Source: Flagellimonas sp. S3867 (GTDB lineage: Bacteria; Bacteroidota; Bacteroidia; Flavobacteriales; Flavobacteriaceae). Taken from it: a DNA stretch of 64,000 bases. Made by a program: the position numbers and the translations under genes. Within the stretch, counting starts at the first letter, position 1; every line of letters begins with the position of its first letter. The notes under the pieces are model-generated. The model saw only the letters and a program-made list of their open reading frames with translations, did not search any database and was not told the DNA's origin. Shown one piece after another: positions 23,409 to 31,667 of this stretch. The stretch lies in assembly GCF_014698935.1 (NCBI RefSeq), contig NZ_JACVMN010000001.1, forward strand, positions 310,001 through 374,000. Reading direction: 5' to 3'.

Positions 23409-25100
23409 ATGTCAGACGATAAGAAAGTCATCTTTTCAATGTCTGGGGTCACCAAAACGTTTAAAACGGCCAATACCCCAGTTTTAAAAAATATTTATCT
23501 CAGCTTTTTCTACGGAGCTAAAATTGGAATCTTGGGTCTCAATGGCTCTGGTAAATCCACCTTGCTAAAAATTATTGCTGGTGTTGACAAGAACTATCAG
23601 GGTGATGTAGTGTTTTCTCCGGGCTATACTGTAGGTTATTTAGAACAGGAACCCCAGCTGGATGAAGAGAAGACTGTATTGGAAATAGTGAAGGAAGGAG
23701 TAGCTGAAACGGTTGCCATTTTGGATGAATACAACAAGATCAACGATATGTTCGGTTTACCGGAAGTATATGAGGATGCCGACAAGATGCAAAAGTTGAT
23801 GGATAAGCAAGCGGAACTTCAGGATAAAATTGATGCATCCAATGCTTGGGAACTGGACACTAAACTTGAAATTGCCATGGATGCCCTGCGCACACCTGAA
23901 TCTGATAAAAAAATCGGAGTGCTTTCAGGTGGAGAGCGAAGAAGGGTGGCCTTATGCCGTTTGTTGCTCCAAGAACCTGATGTATTACTATTGGACGAGC
24001 CTACAAACCATTTGGATGCTGAGTCCGTTCATTGGTTGGAACACCACTTGGCGCAGTACAAAGGTACCGTCATTGCAGTGACGCATGACCGATATTTTTT
24101 GGACAACGTAGCTGGTTGGATTTTGGAATTGGATAGGGGAGAAGGTATTCCGTGGAAAGGAAACTATTCGGGATGGCTGGACCAAAAGTCAAAACGACTT
24201 GCACGGGAGAGCAAACAAGCCTCCAAACGGCAAAAGACTTTGGAGCGCGAATTGGATTGGGTAAGACAGGGTGCAAAAGGAAGACAGACCAAACAGAAGG
24301 CACGTCTTAAAAACTATGATAAACTTCTGAGCCAAGATCAGAAACAGTTAGAGGAAAAACTGGAAATCTACATTCCCAACGGACCGCGATTGGGAACGAA
24401 TGTGATTGAAGCCAAAGGCGTAAGCAAAGCTTATGGAGACAAATTGCTCTACGAGGATTTGAATTTCAACCTTCCCCAGGCCGGAATTGTTGGTATTATT
24501 GGTCCAAACGGAGCTGGTAAGACCACAATTTTCCGAATGATCATGGGAGAAGAGAAAGCGGATAAGGGCGAGTTTACCGTTGGCGACTCTGCAAAACTTG
24601 CTTATGTAGATCAGAGCCATTCGAATATTGACCCCAACAAAACCATTTGGGAAAACTTTAGCGATGGCCAAGAACTTGTGATGATGGGTGGAAAACAGGT
24701 AAATTCAAGAGCCTATTTAAGCAGATTCAACTTTTCTGGAAGTGAACAGAATAAAAAGGTGAACATGCTCTCTGGTGGTGAACGAAACCGGCTTCACTTG
24801 GCGATGACCCTAAAGGAAGAAGGTAATGTATTGCTATTGGATGAGCCGACAAATGATTTAGATGTAAATACGCTACGTGCTCTTGAGGAGGGTTTGGAGA
24901 ATTTTGCCGGTTGTGCTGTGATTATTTCCCACGATAGATGGTTCTTGGATAGGATATGTACACACATTCTGGCCTTTGAAGGAGATTCGCAAGTGTATTT
25001 CTTTGAAGGTTCATTCTCGGATTATGAAGAGAACAAAAAGAAACGCCTGGGAACTGATATAATGCCCAAGCGTATCAAATACAAGAAATTAATTCGGTAA
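23409..25100 (+). CDS. ettA: Energy-dependent translational throttle protein EttA (ABC-F ATPase)
   Basis: A 563-residue soluble ABC-F protein with two ATPase domains and no membrane part. Domain 1 has Walker A GLNGSGKST, signature LSGGERRRVALC and Walker B VLLLDEPTNHLD; domain 2 has Walker A GPNGAGKTT, signature LSGGERNRLHLA and Walker B VLLLDEPTNDLD. An arm insertion and the inter-domain linker (SKRLARESKQASKRQKTLEREL) match EttA rather than Uup or antibiotic-protection ABC-F proteins, and the length is close to E. coli EttA (555). Known: EttA binds the ribosomal E site and gates the first translation step according to ATP/ADP state. Confidence 0.95.
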   Translation: MSDDKKVIFSMSGVTKTFKTANTPVLKNIYLSFFYGAKIGILGLNGSGKSTLLKIIAGVDKNYQGDVVFSPGYTVGYLEQEPQLDEEKTVLEIVKEGVAETVAILDEYNKINDMFGLPEVYEDADKMQKLMDKQAELQDKIDASNAWELDTKLEIAMDALRTPESDKKIGVLSGGERRRVALCRLLLQEPDVLLLDEPTNHLDAESVHWLEHHLAQYKGTVIAVTHDRYFLDNVAGWILELDRGEGIPWKGNYSGWLDQKSKRLARESKQASKRQKTLERELDWVRQGAKGRQTKQKARLKNYDKLLSQDQKQLEEKLEIYIPNGPRLGTNVIEAKGVSKAYGDKLLYEDLNFNLPQAGIVGIIGPNGAGKTTIFRMIMGEEKADKGEFTVGDSAKLAYVDQSHSNIDPNKTIWENFSDGQELVMMGGKQVNSRAYLSRFNFSGSEQNKKVNMLSGGERNRLHLAMTLKEEGNVLLLDEPTNDLDVNTLRALEEGLENFAGCAVIISHDRWFLDRICTHILAFEGDSQVYFFEGSFSDYEENKKKRLGTDIMPKRIKYKKLIR

Positions 25101-25107
25101 GGAACTT

Positions 25108-25791
25108 CTAATTTTCTTTTTCGAGTGCTTTTAACCCTTGTTCCAGCAGTTGTTTAGCGTCTAGCAAATAGGCCTTCTGATGGGCTATTAAACTATTGGG
25201 GTCATTTTCTTTTCCACTTGAATTGGAATCGAACGATTTGGAAAATTGTATCAATTGTTCAATGGACCTTTCGGTAGATTTTAATCGGTCCTTGGCATGT
25301 TTATCAAAAACTTTGATCATTTCCATTTCCATGGAAACTCCGTCATTTTCTTCGGTATCTACGTAAGCTTCATTTTCAATGGTGCTTTCTGCACTATCTT
25401 CAACAATGATGGTGGGTTTGCCTAAGGTACATTCATCTAAAATGGTGATCAATTCATTGATTTGCTTCAATGCCTTTTTAGAAAAAAACCTTCCAGCATC
25501 CCAATCAACAGGTTCAATGGCCTTGTCCAGGGTCTCTAAAACATCCAACGTTTTGTCCTCAGTTTTGGCACAGCCGCATTCAGCCATAAATGATTTTGAT
25601 TGCTCAAGGGCTTTCCTTGCCCGTTCGGCATAATACATTTGATGTTCAAAATTGGTAGCACCCAATGCTTTTTTGGAATGACTCAGGCCATAGGTGACCT
25701 TTGCATAATAATTGTCACATTGATTGGAAAAGGAGGAGTTAATTGCAAAAATGAATGCAAAAGCAAACAAAACAAGGGATTTGGGAGCCAT
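25108..25791 (-). CDS. Exported helical protein of unknown function
   Basis: A 227-residue protein with a signal peptide (about 1-22). The mature part is almost wholly helical and charged: a first helical hairpin with conserved-looking cysteines (Cys25 and the CGC of FMAECGCAK), an acidic middle (TIENEAYVDTEENDGVSMEMEM), and a long C-terminal helix pair. The cysteines could form disulfides in the periplasm. It does not match a family I recognise. It is convergent with ettA (7 bp between stops) and precedes no obvious partner. A stress- or envelope-related role would be a guess. Confidence 0.65.
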   Translation of the reverse strand: MAPKSLVLFAFAFIFAINSSFSNQCDNYYAKVTYGLSHSKKALGATNFEHQMYYAERARKALEQSKSFMAECGCAKTEDKTLDVLETLDKAIEPVDWDAGRFFSKKALKQINELITILDECTLGKPTIIVEDSAESTIENEAYVDTEENDGVSMEMEMIKVFDKHAKDRLKSTERSIEQLIQFSKSFDSNSSGKENDPNSLIAHQKAYLLDAKQLLEQGLKALEKEN

Positions 25792-25856
25792 GGTTCAGTC
25801 TTGATTTTGGTTAAGTCTCTTAGTTTAACGTAGATAACCCTTTATTATTTTATTGC

Positions 25857-26612
25857 TTAAAAATCATCTTGCGGATACCAATCCAGCTGAATCACTTTGA
25901 TATTGGAATTTCCATCATTTATAAGTGCCTTGAACTTCGTTACATCGCTCACGTTTGGGCGACCTCGGTAATGATATGGATAGATTTCTTTGGGTTCAAA
26001 TTCCAAAACGGCATCTGCGGCACTTTTAACAGTCATGGTATAAGGTAGGTTCATACAAACAAAAGCTTTGTCAATGTTTTGCAAGGCTCTCATTTCAGGA
26101 ATGTCCTCCGTATCGCCAGAAAAGTACAAACGTTTTCCTCCCATGTTCAGCACATAACCATTGCCACGACCTTTTTTATGGAATTTCAAGGCTTCGTTCC
26201 TTAAATTGTACATGGGAATTGCCTCAACCTGTATTTCGTACCGTTCTTTGGTATCGCCATTATTCAACACATCAATTTGCGGAGTGAACTCATCTGGAAT
26301 TTTATCGGCAACTGCTTGGGGGACTATAATCTTTGCCTTTTTTGTATCCAATTCCTGCAAGGTTTCCAAGCTGAAATGGTCTCCATGTATGTCGGTAATC
26401 AAGATCAAATCAGGCAATTTCTGATTTTCAAAAGCCTTTTTGCCGCCTACGGGGTCAATATATATAGTGATGTTGTTCCATTCCAAAACAGCGGTTGCGT
26501 GTTCTATTGGGGTGATTTTTATGGTGTTAGAACTTTCGTCCTGACCATTTATATTTTCCGCAGAAAGCATAAAAAACATAAATAATAGTATAGTCACAAT
26601 TTTTTCTTTCAT
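25857..26612 (-). CDS. Exported MBL-fold (metallo-beta-lactamase-like) metal-dependent hydrolase
   Basis: A 251-residue protein. The ATG at 26612 begins a classical signal peptide (MKEKIVTILLFMFFMLSAENINGQ); an upstream in-frame ATG at 26765 would add 51 residues ahead of it and is unlikely. The metal-binding signature appears as TDIHGDHFS (HxDH form), with a later HKKGRGNGYVL strand, the SGDTEDIPEM motif with its bridging Asp, and a terminal His in YPYHYRG. This is the UlaG/YcbL-like class of MBL hydrolases, usually acting on small metabolites. It is divergent from the coiled-coil membrane protein gene. Substrate unknown. Confidence 0.87.
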   Translation of the reverse strand: MKEKIVTILLFMFFMLSAENINGQDESSNTIKITPIEHATAVLEWNNITIYIDPVGGKKAFENQKLPDLILITDIHGDHFSLETLQELDTKKAKIIVPQAVADKIPDEFTPQIDVLNNGDTKERYEIQVEAIPMYNLRNEALKFHKKGRGNGYVLNMGGKRLYFSGDTEDIPEMRALQNIDKAFVCMNLPYTMTVKSAADAVLEFEPKEIYPYHYRGRPNVSDVTKFKALINDGNSNIKVIQLDWYPQDDF

Positions 26613-26779
26613 CTTCCTAGAATAATCTATTCCTTTTAAAATTAAGGGTTTAACTGGATATTGAATAGTTTTTTTAACAAATTTTATTATAGAAAAATCC
26701 AAAATAAAAACCTGAGCGTATATAAACCAAACGCGATTGATTAAATACTTTAAACTAAGGATCAATTAATTAAAAAGTT

Positions 26780-27667
26780 ATGACTGAAACAAAAAGTAAC
26801 AACGGATTAAAGGTAATAGCTGGCTTGCTTGGGGTGGTTCTTTTAGGAACTATTATTTATACTGTAAGTCTTTACCAAGATAAGAAGAAGACCACTACGG
26901 CGCTTACTCAAGAAAAAGAGTTGGTTGTTGAAGATTTGAACAACCTGAAGTCTGAATATGACAAGGCCATTTTGGAGAGCAATGCGACTAATGAAGAATT
27001 GGTAGCTGCTAGAGATAATATTGCAAAGTACATTGATTCTGTACATGGAATGAAGGCTGATATTGCTTCTTTGTCAAGATATAGAAGACAAGTAAGTGTT
27101 CTTAAAGCTGAAAGAGAAAAATTATTGAAGCAAGTTGACTCTTTGACTTCATCCAACACTTTGTTGGCCATGGAAAGAGACAGTACATTTGCTGAGTTGG
27201 AAGCACAAACAGTATTCAACGATTCATTGGTTGTTCAGAACACACAATTGGCTGATGCCGTTGAAAGAGGTTCTGCTCTTAGCCTATCTACTTTCACAGT
27301 TGATGCTGTAAGAGAAAGAAACAGTGGTAAATTGGTTTCTACTTCAAGAGCTAAGTCTACTGATAAGTTTAAAGTATGTTTTACTGTTGCTGATAATGTA
27401 ATTGCAGAAGCTGGAGACAGAGAGTTCTTTATCGAGGTTTTGGATCCCCAAGGAAATGTATTGGGAGATAGCTTTTCAAAATCTACAGAAGAAGGAGCAT
27501 CCATTACTTATAGTAAAGGAACTAACTTTTACTATGAAAACAGCACTTTGGATGTTTGTGACTACATCAACAAGCCTGCGTCAGATTTCCAGAAAGGAAA
27601 CTACATGGTTAATGTTTATGACAACGGTCTAAAATTGTTGGGAACTTCTAAGTTCACATTGAAATAG
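26780..27667 (+). CDS. Membrane-anchored coiled-coil protein with C-terminal beta domain
   Basis: A 295-residue protein: a short cytoplasmic N-terminus, one membrane helix (about 10-28), a long periplasmic coiled coil (about 38-165, rich in Leu/Glu/Lys heptads) and a beta-rich end (about 166-295: STFTVDAVRERN, FKVCFTVADN, REFFIEVLDPQGNVLGD, GNYMVNVYDNGLKLLGTSKFTLK). Codon use differs from its neighbours, with repeated use of the same codons (aga, tct, act, gtt), which suggests high expression. It ends at a strong shared terminator. Not assigned to a named family; a structural envelope role is plausible. Confidence 0.72.
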   Translation: MTETKSNNGLKVIAGLLGVVLLGTIIYTVSLYQDKKKTTTALTQEKELVVEDLNNLKSEYDKAILESNATNEELVAARDNIAKYIDSVHGMKADIASLSRYRRQVSVLKAEREKLLKQVDSLTSSNTLLAMERDSTFAELEAQTVFNDSLVVQNTQLADAVERGSALSLSTFTVDAVRERNSGKLVSTSRAKSTDKFKVCFTVADNVIAEAGDREFFIEVLDPQGNVLGDSFSKSTEEGASITYSKGTNFYYENSTLDVCDYINKPASDFQKGNYMVNVYDNGLKLLGTSKFTLK

Positions 27668-27687
27668 TATACACTATCCATATTTAT

Positions 27688-27724
27688 AAAAAAAGCCCGG
27701 TCGCAATATGCGCCGGGCTTTTTT
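27688..27724. terminator. Bidirectional terminator between the coiled-coil protein gene and fumC
   Basis: AAAAGCCCGG (27691-27700) pairs with CCGGGCTTTT (27713-27722), with an inner CGC/GCG extension. An A run on the left and T run on the right let it serve both convergent genes. Confidence 0.88.
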
Positions 27725-27746
27725 CATTCTATGATTTCTAAACAAT

Positions 27747-29144
27747 CTATTTTAAGCTACCCACCATATCTTCTGGCTTTACCCACTCGTCATATTCCTC
27801 AGGGGTTACATAGCCAAGATTAACAGCTTCTTCGCGTAGCGTGGTGCCATTTTTATGTGCAGTATTGGCAATCTCTGCCGCTTTATAATATCCGATTTTG
27901 GTGTTCAACGCAGTAACCAACATGAGTGAATTGTTCAAAAGTGTTTTAATGACTTCGTGATTGGGTTCTATGCCCACAGCACAATTCACATCAAAACTAA
28001 CGCAGGCATCTCCAATCAATTGGGCCGATTGCAAAATATTCGCTGCCATCATGGGTTTAAAAACATTAAGTTCATAATGACCTTGTGTACCTCCCACACT
28101 CACTGCAACATCATTACCAATTACTTGTGCACACACCATGGTCATTGCCTCACATTGGGTTGGATTCACTTTTCCTGGCATAATGGAACTTCCAGGTTCG
28201 TTTGCAGGAATAATTATTTCACCAATGCCTGAACGTGGACCGGAGGCCATCATACGAATATCATTGGCAATTTTATTTAAGGAAACTGCCAATAGTTTCA
28301 AAGCACCATGACTTTCTACAATGGCATCGTGAGCGGCCAATGCCTCAAATTTGTTTTTAGCGGTTATAAAAGGTAGACCTGTGAATTCTGCAATATATTT
28401 GGCGACCAAAACATCATATCCTTTTGGGGTGTTCAGTCCTGTTCCCACCGCTGTTCCTCCCAAAGCCAATTCGCTTAAATGCTCCAAAGTGTTTTTTAAG
28501 GCTTTCAGTCCATGATCCAGTTGGGAAACATATCCAGAAAATTCCTGACCAAGGGTTAGGGGAGTGGCGTCCATCAAATGTGTACGTCCAATTTTGACCA
28601 CTTCGTTAAACTCTTTTGATTTTTTATCAAGTGTGTTTCTCAATTGTTCAACACCAGGAATGGTGACCTCTACAATCTTTTTATATGCTGCAATGTGCAT
28701 TCCGGTCGGAAACGTATCATTTGACGACTGGCTTTTGTTTACATCATCATTGGGTTGGATGGTTTTTTCACCTTCACCGATTTTCTTTCCAGCAATTTCA
28801 TGGGCCCTATTGGCAACAACTTCATTTACATTCATATTGCTCTGGGTTCCCGAACCTGTTTGCCAAATCACCAAAGGAAATTGGTTGTCATGCTGCCCAG
28901 AAAGAATTTCATCACAGACCTGTCCTATCAAATCTCTCTTACCCTGCGCAAGCACCCCTAACTCATGGTTTGCATAAGCAGCGGCTTTCTTTAGATACGC
29001 AAATCCGTAAACCACATCTAACGGCATGGAGGCAGGAACGCCAATTTTGAAGTTGTTTCTTGACCTTTCCGTTTGTGCTCCCCAATATTTATCGGCAGGC
29101 ACTTTTACCTCGCCCATGGTGTCTTTTTCTATTCTAAAGCTCAT
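27747..29144 (-). CDS. fumC: Class II fumarate hydratase
   Basis: A 465-residue iron-independent fumarase of the TCA cycle (fumarate to L-malate). The family signature [11 protein letters not shown] is near residue 317, and the N-terminal [21 protein letters not shown] and the active-site segments [19 protein letters not shown] and [16 protein letters not shown] are complete. Length agrees with E. coli FumC (467). A TAAATTTG box on the minus strand at 29165-29172 sits 20 bp upstream of the ATG. The gene stands alone between a terminator and a small divergent gene. Confidence 0.96.
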   Translation of the reverse strand: MSFRIEKDTMGEVKVPADKYWGAQTERSRNNFKIGVPASMPLDVVYGFAYLKKAAAYANHELGVLAQGKRDLIGQVCDEILSGQHDNQFPLVIWQTGSGTQSNMNVNEVVANRAHEIAGKKIGEGEKTIQPNDDVNKSQSSNDTFPTGMHIAAYKKIVEVTIPGVEQLRNTLDKKSKEFNEVVKIGRTHLMDATPLTLGQEFSGYVSQLDHGLKALKNTLEHLSELALGGTAVGTGLNTPKGYDVLVAKYIAEFTGLPFITAKNKFEALAAHDAIVESHGALKLLAVSLNKIANDIRMMASGPRSGIGEIIIPANEPGSSIMPGKVNPTQCEAMTMVCAQVIGNDVAVSVGGTQGHYELNVFKPMMAANILQSAQLIGDACVSFDVNCAVGIEPNHEVIKTLLNNSLMLVTALNTKIGYYKAAEIANTAHKNGTTLREEAVNLGYVTPEEYDEWVKPEDMVGSLK

Positions 29145-29164
29145 TGTTCACATTTTTCTATATA

Positions 29165-29172
29165 CAAATTTA
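29165..29172 (-). promoter_or_regulatory. -7 box of fumC
   Basis: On the minus strand the sequence reads TAAATTTG, ending 20 bp before the fumC ATG at 29144. A TTTG at the -33 distance was not found, so the call is partial. Confidence 0.35.
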
Positions 29173-29232
29173 GGTGTTCGAAGAATGATATTCATAAAAC
29201 ATAATTACAATTGAACATTTTTTTAAGAGAGA

Positions 29233-29265
29233 TTTGTTTTTTTTACATAAATGAGGGTATCTTTG
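29233..29265 (+). promoter_or_regulatory. Promoter of the small membrane protein gene
   Basis: TTTG at 29233-29236, 21-bp spacer, TATCTTTG at 29258-29265, the same spacing as the menD promoter. It lies inside the longest possible reading frame of the small gene, which supports the later start at 29286. Confidence 0.65.
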
Positions 29266-29285
29266 CTGAACAAAAGGAAAAAACA

Positions 29286-29459
29286 ATGTTCGATTTTGAC
29301 CAATATTTAGGCTTTTTAGCTTTTTTGACCATCTTGACCATCGGTTTCTGGCTGATGATTTTTTTGTTGACTTTTGTGGTGCCATACTGGTTGTTTGGCA
29401 ACCTAATGGAAATGTATAAAGAAAGACGTGAGGCCAAACGTGCCAAGCGAAACGAATAA
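29286..29459 (+). CDS. Small single-helix membrane protein
   Basis: A 57-residue protein: MFDFDQYLGF, one long hydrophobic segment (about 10-38, rich in Phe, Leu, Ile, Thr, Trp), then an amphipathic basic tail with repeated Arg-Glu-Ala-Lys (YKERREAKRAKRNE). A longer frame begins at 29211, but the promoter -7 box at 29258-29265 lies within it, so ATG 29286 is preferred. It has its own promoter and terminator, which argues for a real gene. No family recognised; the shape (membrane anchor plus basic cytoplasmic helix) suggests a regulator or a scaffold of a membrane complex. Confidence 0.68.
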   Translation: MFDFDQYLGFLAFLTILTIGFWLMIFLLTFVVPYWLFGNLMEMYKERREAKRAKRNE

Positions 29460-29464
29460 TAACT

Positions 29465-29493
29465 AAAAAAGAGGCTTTAAGCCTCTTTTTTTA
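29465..29493. terminator. Bidirectional terminator between two convergent small genes
   Basis: AAAAGAGGC (29467-29475), loop TTTAA, GCCTCTTTT (29481-29489), with A run on the left and T run on the right. It overlaps the stop codon of the minus-strand gene at 29491-29493. Confidence 0.85.
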
Positions 29494-29970
29494 TTCCTTG
29501 GATTTTTTCTTTTTCTTCTTTTTTTTGCTTTTCTTTTTCTTTGCCCTGAACTGGTTTTCCTGAAGTTCTACAAAAGCAAAATATTTATCCTCAGGGAGTC
29601 CGGCCTTTAACTCTTCATCTTGGGTGTCCCTTATCTTTTCCAATTCCTCTTTCATTTTGTTGGGCTCCAATTGCAGTATGCTCAGTTCGATGCGTTGTTG
29701 AATCGATTTTACCAACGTGGTGCGAACAACCGCTTCTTCAAACGGGTTTAATTCCAACGCCTCGGTAATAGAGGGCATTTGCTCGTCAACAATTTGCTCT
29801 GCGGTCAGGGCCTCTTCTTCTTTAGGTGGAGTTTGCGCTTGTGGAATGGTACTCCGTTGTCGACCGTATCGATTACCATATCGATTTCCATAGCCGTATT
29901 GCGCTATTAGGGCATCTGAGAAGAATATTCCTAGCAACGCAAATAATATGAGGGCTTTTTTATTTTTCAT
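29491..29970 (-). CDS. Exported helical protein with a polybasic lysine tail
   Basis: A 159-residue protein. Residues 1-23 are a signal peptide; then a Tyr/Gly/Arg-rich stretch (YGYGNRYGNRYGRQRS), a helical middle (about 50-135: EQIVDEQMPSITEALELNPFEEAVVRTTLV, then QRIELSILQLEPNKMKEELEKIRDTQDEELKAGL) and a tail of almost only Lys and Ser (about the last 18 residues). The middle resembles small LTXXQ/Spy-like or heavy-metal-sensor periplasmic helical proteins in layout, but this is weak. The lysine tail is encoded by A-rich codons and may vary by slippage. Function unknown. Confidence 0.68.
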   Translation of the reverse strand: MKNKKALILFALLGIFFSDALIAQYGYGNRYGNRYGRQRSTIPQAQTPPKEEEALTAEQIVDEQMPSITEALELNPFEEAVVRTTLVKSIQQRIELSILQLEPNKMKEELEKIRDTQDEELKAGLPEDKYFAFVELQENQFRAKKKKSKKKKKKKKSKE

Positions 29971-30075
29971 AGTATTTTAATTCAATATCTAATACAACAA
30001 TGAGATAAAAGGCTACAAAATAGCTTGTTACAATTAACAAAGATGTCTAAAATCTTTTAAAAACGCGATTATTCG

Positions 30076-30417
30076 CTATAATAATGCGTCTATGTTTTCT
30101 GCCGGTCTTCCAATTACCGCTTTTTTCCCCTTGATAATAATAGGACGTTCAATGAGCTTTGGATTTTCAATCATTGCATTGACAATATCTTCATGCGACA
30201 ATGTTTTGCCTTTGTACTTTTCCTTCCAAACAGCTTCATTTTTTCGAATCAGTTCTTCAGGAGCAATACCTAGATATGAAATGATATCCTCAAGTTCTTC
30301 TTTCGTGGGAACATTTTCCAAATATCGTACCACTTCGAAGTTTTCTCCAGTTTTTTCTAAATATTCCAATCCTTGTCTAGACTTACTGCATCTGGGATTG
30401 TGATAAATTTTAATCAT
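30076..30417 (-). CDS. arsC: ArsC-family arsenate reductase (glutaredoxin type)
   Basis: A 113-residue thioredoxin-fold protein. The catalytic cysteine is Cys10 in YHNPRCSKSR, which is the ArsC/YfgD signature, and the C-terminal half has the arginine-containing segment LIERPIIIKGKKAVIGRP. Known members reduce arsenate with glutathione and glutaredoxin; many chromosomal copies far from ars operons have no proven arsenate role. No arsenic transporter or regulator is close, so the housekeeping YfgD-like alternative is open. Confidence 0.87.
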   Translation of the reverse strand: MIKIYHNPRCSKSRQGLEYLEKTGENFEVVRYLENVPTKEELEDIISYLGIAPEELIRKNEAVWKEKYKGKTLSHEDIVNAMIENPKLIERPIIIKGKKAVIGRPAENIDALL

Positions 30418-30438
30418 AAATATTCAATTATCAGTTAG

Positions 30439-30466
30439 CAATGTACAATTACCAATGTACAATTAT
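30439..30466 (+). repeat. Tandem 14-bp direct repeat between arsC and prfB
   Basis: CAATGTACAATTAC at 30439-30452 and CAATGTACAATTAT at 30453-30466 differ at the last base only, followed by a further partial copy (CAATG). Simple AT-rich spacer repeat; no function is visible. Confidence 0.6.
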
Positions 30467-30489
30467 CAATGAAATTTATGCCTCTAACC

Positions 30490-31585
30490 TCATTCTTCTT
30501 TCTGCCCCATCATCATCAAAAAGGCCTTTAAAAAAGAATCAATGTCCCCATCCATAACGGCATCAACATTGCCGGTTTCTTCTGCAGTACGTACATCTTT
30601 GACCAATTTATAAGGATGCATCACATAGTTTCTGATTTGAGACCCCCATTCAATCTTCATTTTTGAGGATTCGATTTCAGCTCTAGCTTCTAGTTTTTTT
30701 CGCAATTCAATCTCATAAAGCTGCGATTTCAACATTTTCATGGCCGTTGCCCTATTATCATGTTGTGATCTGGAATCTGAACAAGAAATTTGGATGCCCG
30801 TTGGTTTATGAACTAGCTGAACCTTAGTCTCTACCTTGTTCACATTTTGACCCCCCGCTCCGCTGGAACGTGCTGTAGTGATTTCGATATCTGCGGGATT
30901 CACCTCAATTTCGATGGTATCATCCACAAGAGGATAAACATATACCGATGCGAATGACGTATGCCGTTTCGCATTACTGTCGAAAGGAGAGATGCGTACC
31001 AAACGATGCACTCCATTTTCACCTTTCAGCCATCCAAAGGCAAATTCGCCTTCAATTTGAAGCGTTACGGTCTTGATTCCGGCAACGTCACCTTCCTGGT
31101 AATTGAGTTCTTTGACCTTATATCCGTTTTTTTCGCTCCACATTAAATACATCCGCATGAGCATAGCTGCCCAATCACAACTTTCCGTACCACCGGCACC
31201 TGCTGTTATTTGTAAAACAGCGGTAAGTTCATCGCCCTCTTCAGAAAGCATGTTCTTGAACTCTAGGTCCTCAATGGCCAATTTAGCATTTTCAAAATGC
31301 GAAACAACTTCATCTTCAGGGACCTCTCCAGCTTGTTGAAATTCCATCAAGACTTCCAGATCACCAACAAGGGACACGGCCGCATTGAAATTTTCAATCC
31401 ACTTTTTTTTGGATTTCAAGGCTTGCATTTGAACTTGGGCCTTTTGGGGATCGTCCCAAAAACCGGGAGCAGCAGTTTGCTCTTCTTCGTTCTCTATTTC
31501 AATAAGTTTGGCATCAATGTCAAAGATACCTCCTTAACGCACCGAGGCGCTCAATAAGATCTTTCTGCTGATCTGTGGTTACCAT
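30490..31585 (-). CDS. prfB: Peptide chain release factor 2, with programmed +1 frameshift
   Basis: RF2 recognises UGA and UAA stops and triggers peptide release. The gene is in two frames. Frame 0 begins at ATG 31585 and encodes 21 residues ([10 protein letters not shown]...RRYL) before an in-frame TGA at 31520-31522. Shifting +1 at CTT-TGA-C lets translation continue with Asp-Ile-Asp to the stop at 30490, giving about 364 residues, the normal RF2 length. The second part holds the anticodon-like SPF motif ([12 protein letters not shown]) and the catalytic GGQ in [11 protein letters not shown]. An internal Shine-Dalgarno AGGAGG lies 3 bases before the CTT. Reading only the longest single frame would miss the first 52 residues. 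Confidence 0.95.
31519..31534 (-). promoter_or_regulatory. prfB programmed +1 frameshift site
   Basis: On the minus strand: AGGAGG, TAT, CTT, TGA, C. The internal Shine-Dalgarno-like AGGAGG (31529-31534), slippery CTT (31523-31525) and stop TGA (31520-31522) followed by C are the classical autoregulatory arrangement: low RF2 delays termination and favours the shift. Confidence 0.93.
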
Positions 31586-31667
31586 ACAAATAATTTCAAG
31601 CAAAAATACTATTTCGGTATAGTCAGGCAACGAAATTTATATAATTTTAGCAAGAACTCTTTTTGAC

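Noticed and set aside
26613..26765. N-terminal extension of the MBL-fold hydrolase
   Set aside because: It would place 51 residues before a clear signal peptide and would reach to 15 bp from the divergent gene start, leaving no room for promoters.
29211..29285. Longer start of the small membrane protein
   Set aside because: A consensus promoter (TTTG-N21-TATCTTTG) lies inside this stretch, so it is probably not transcribed with the gene.
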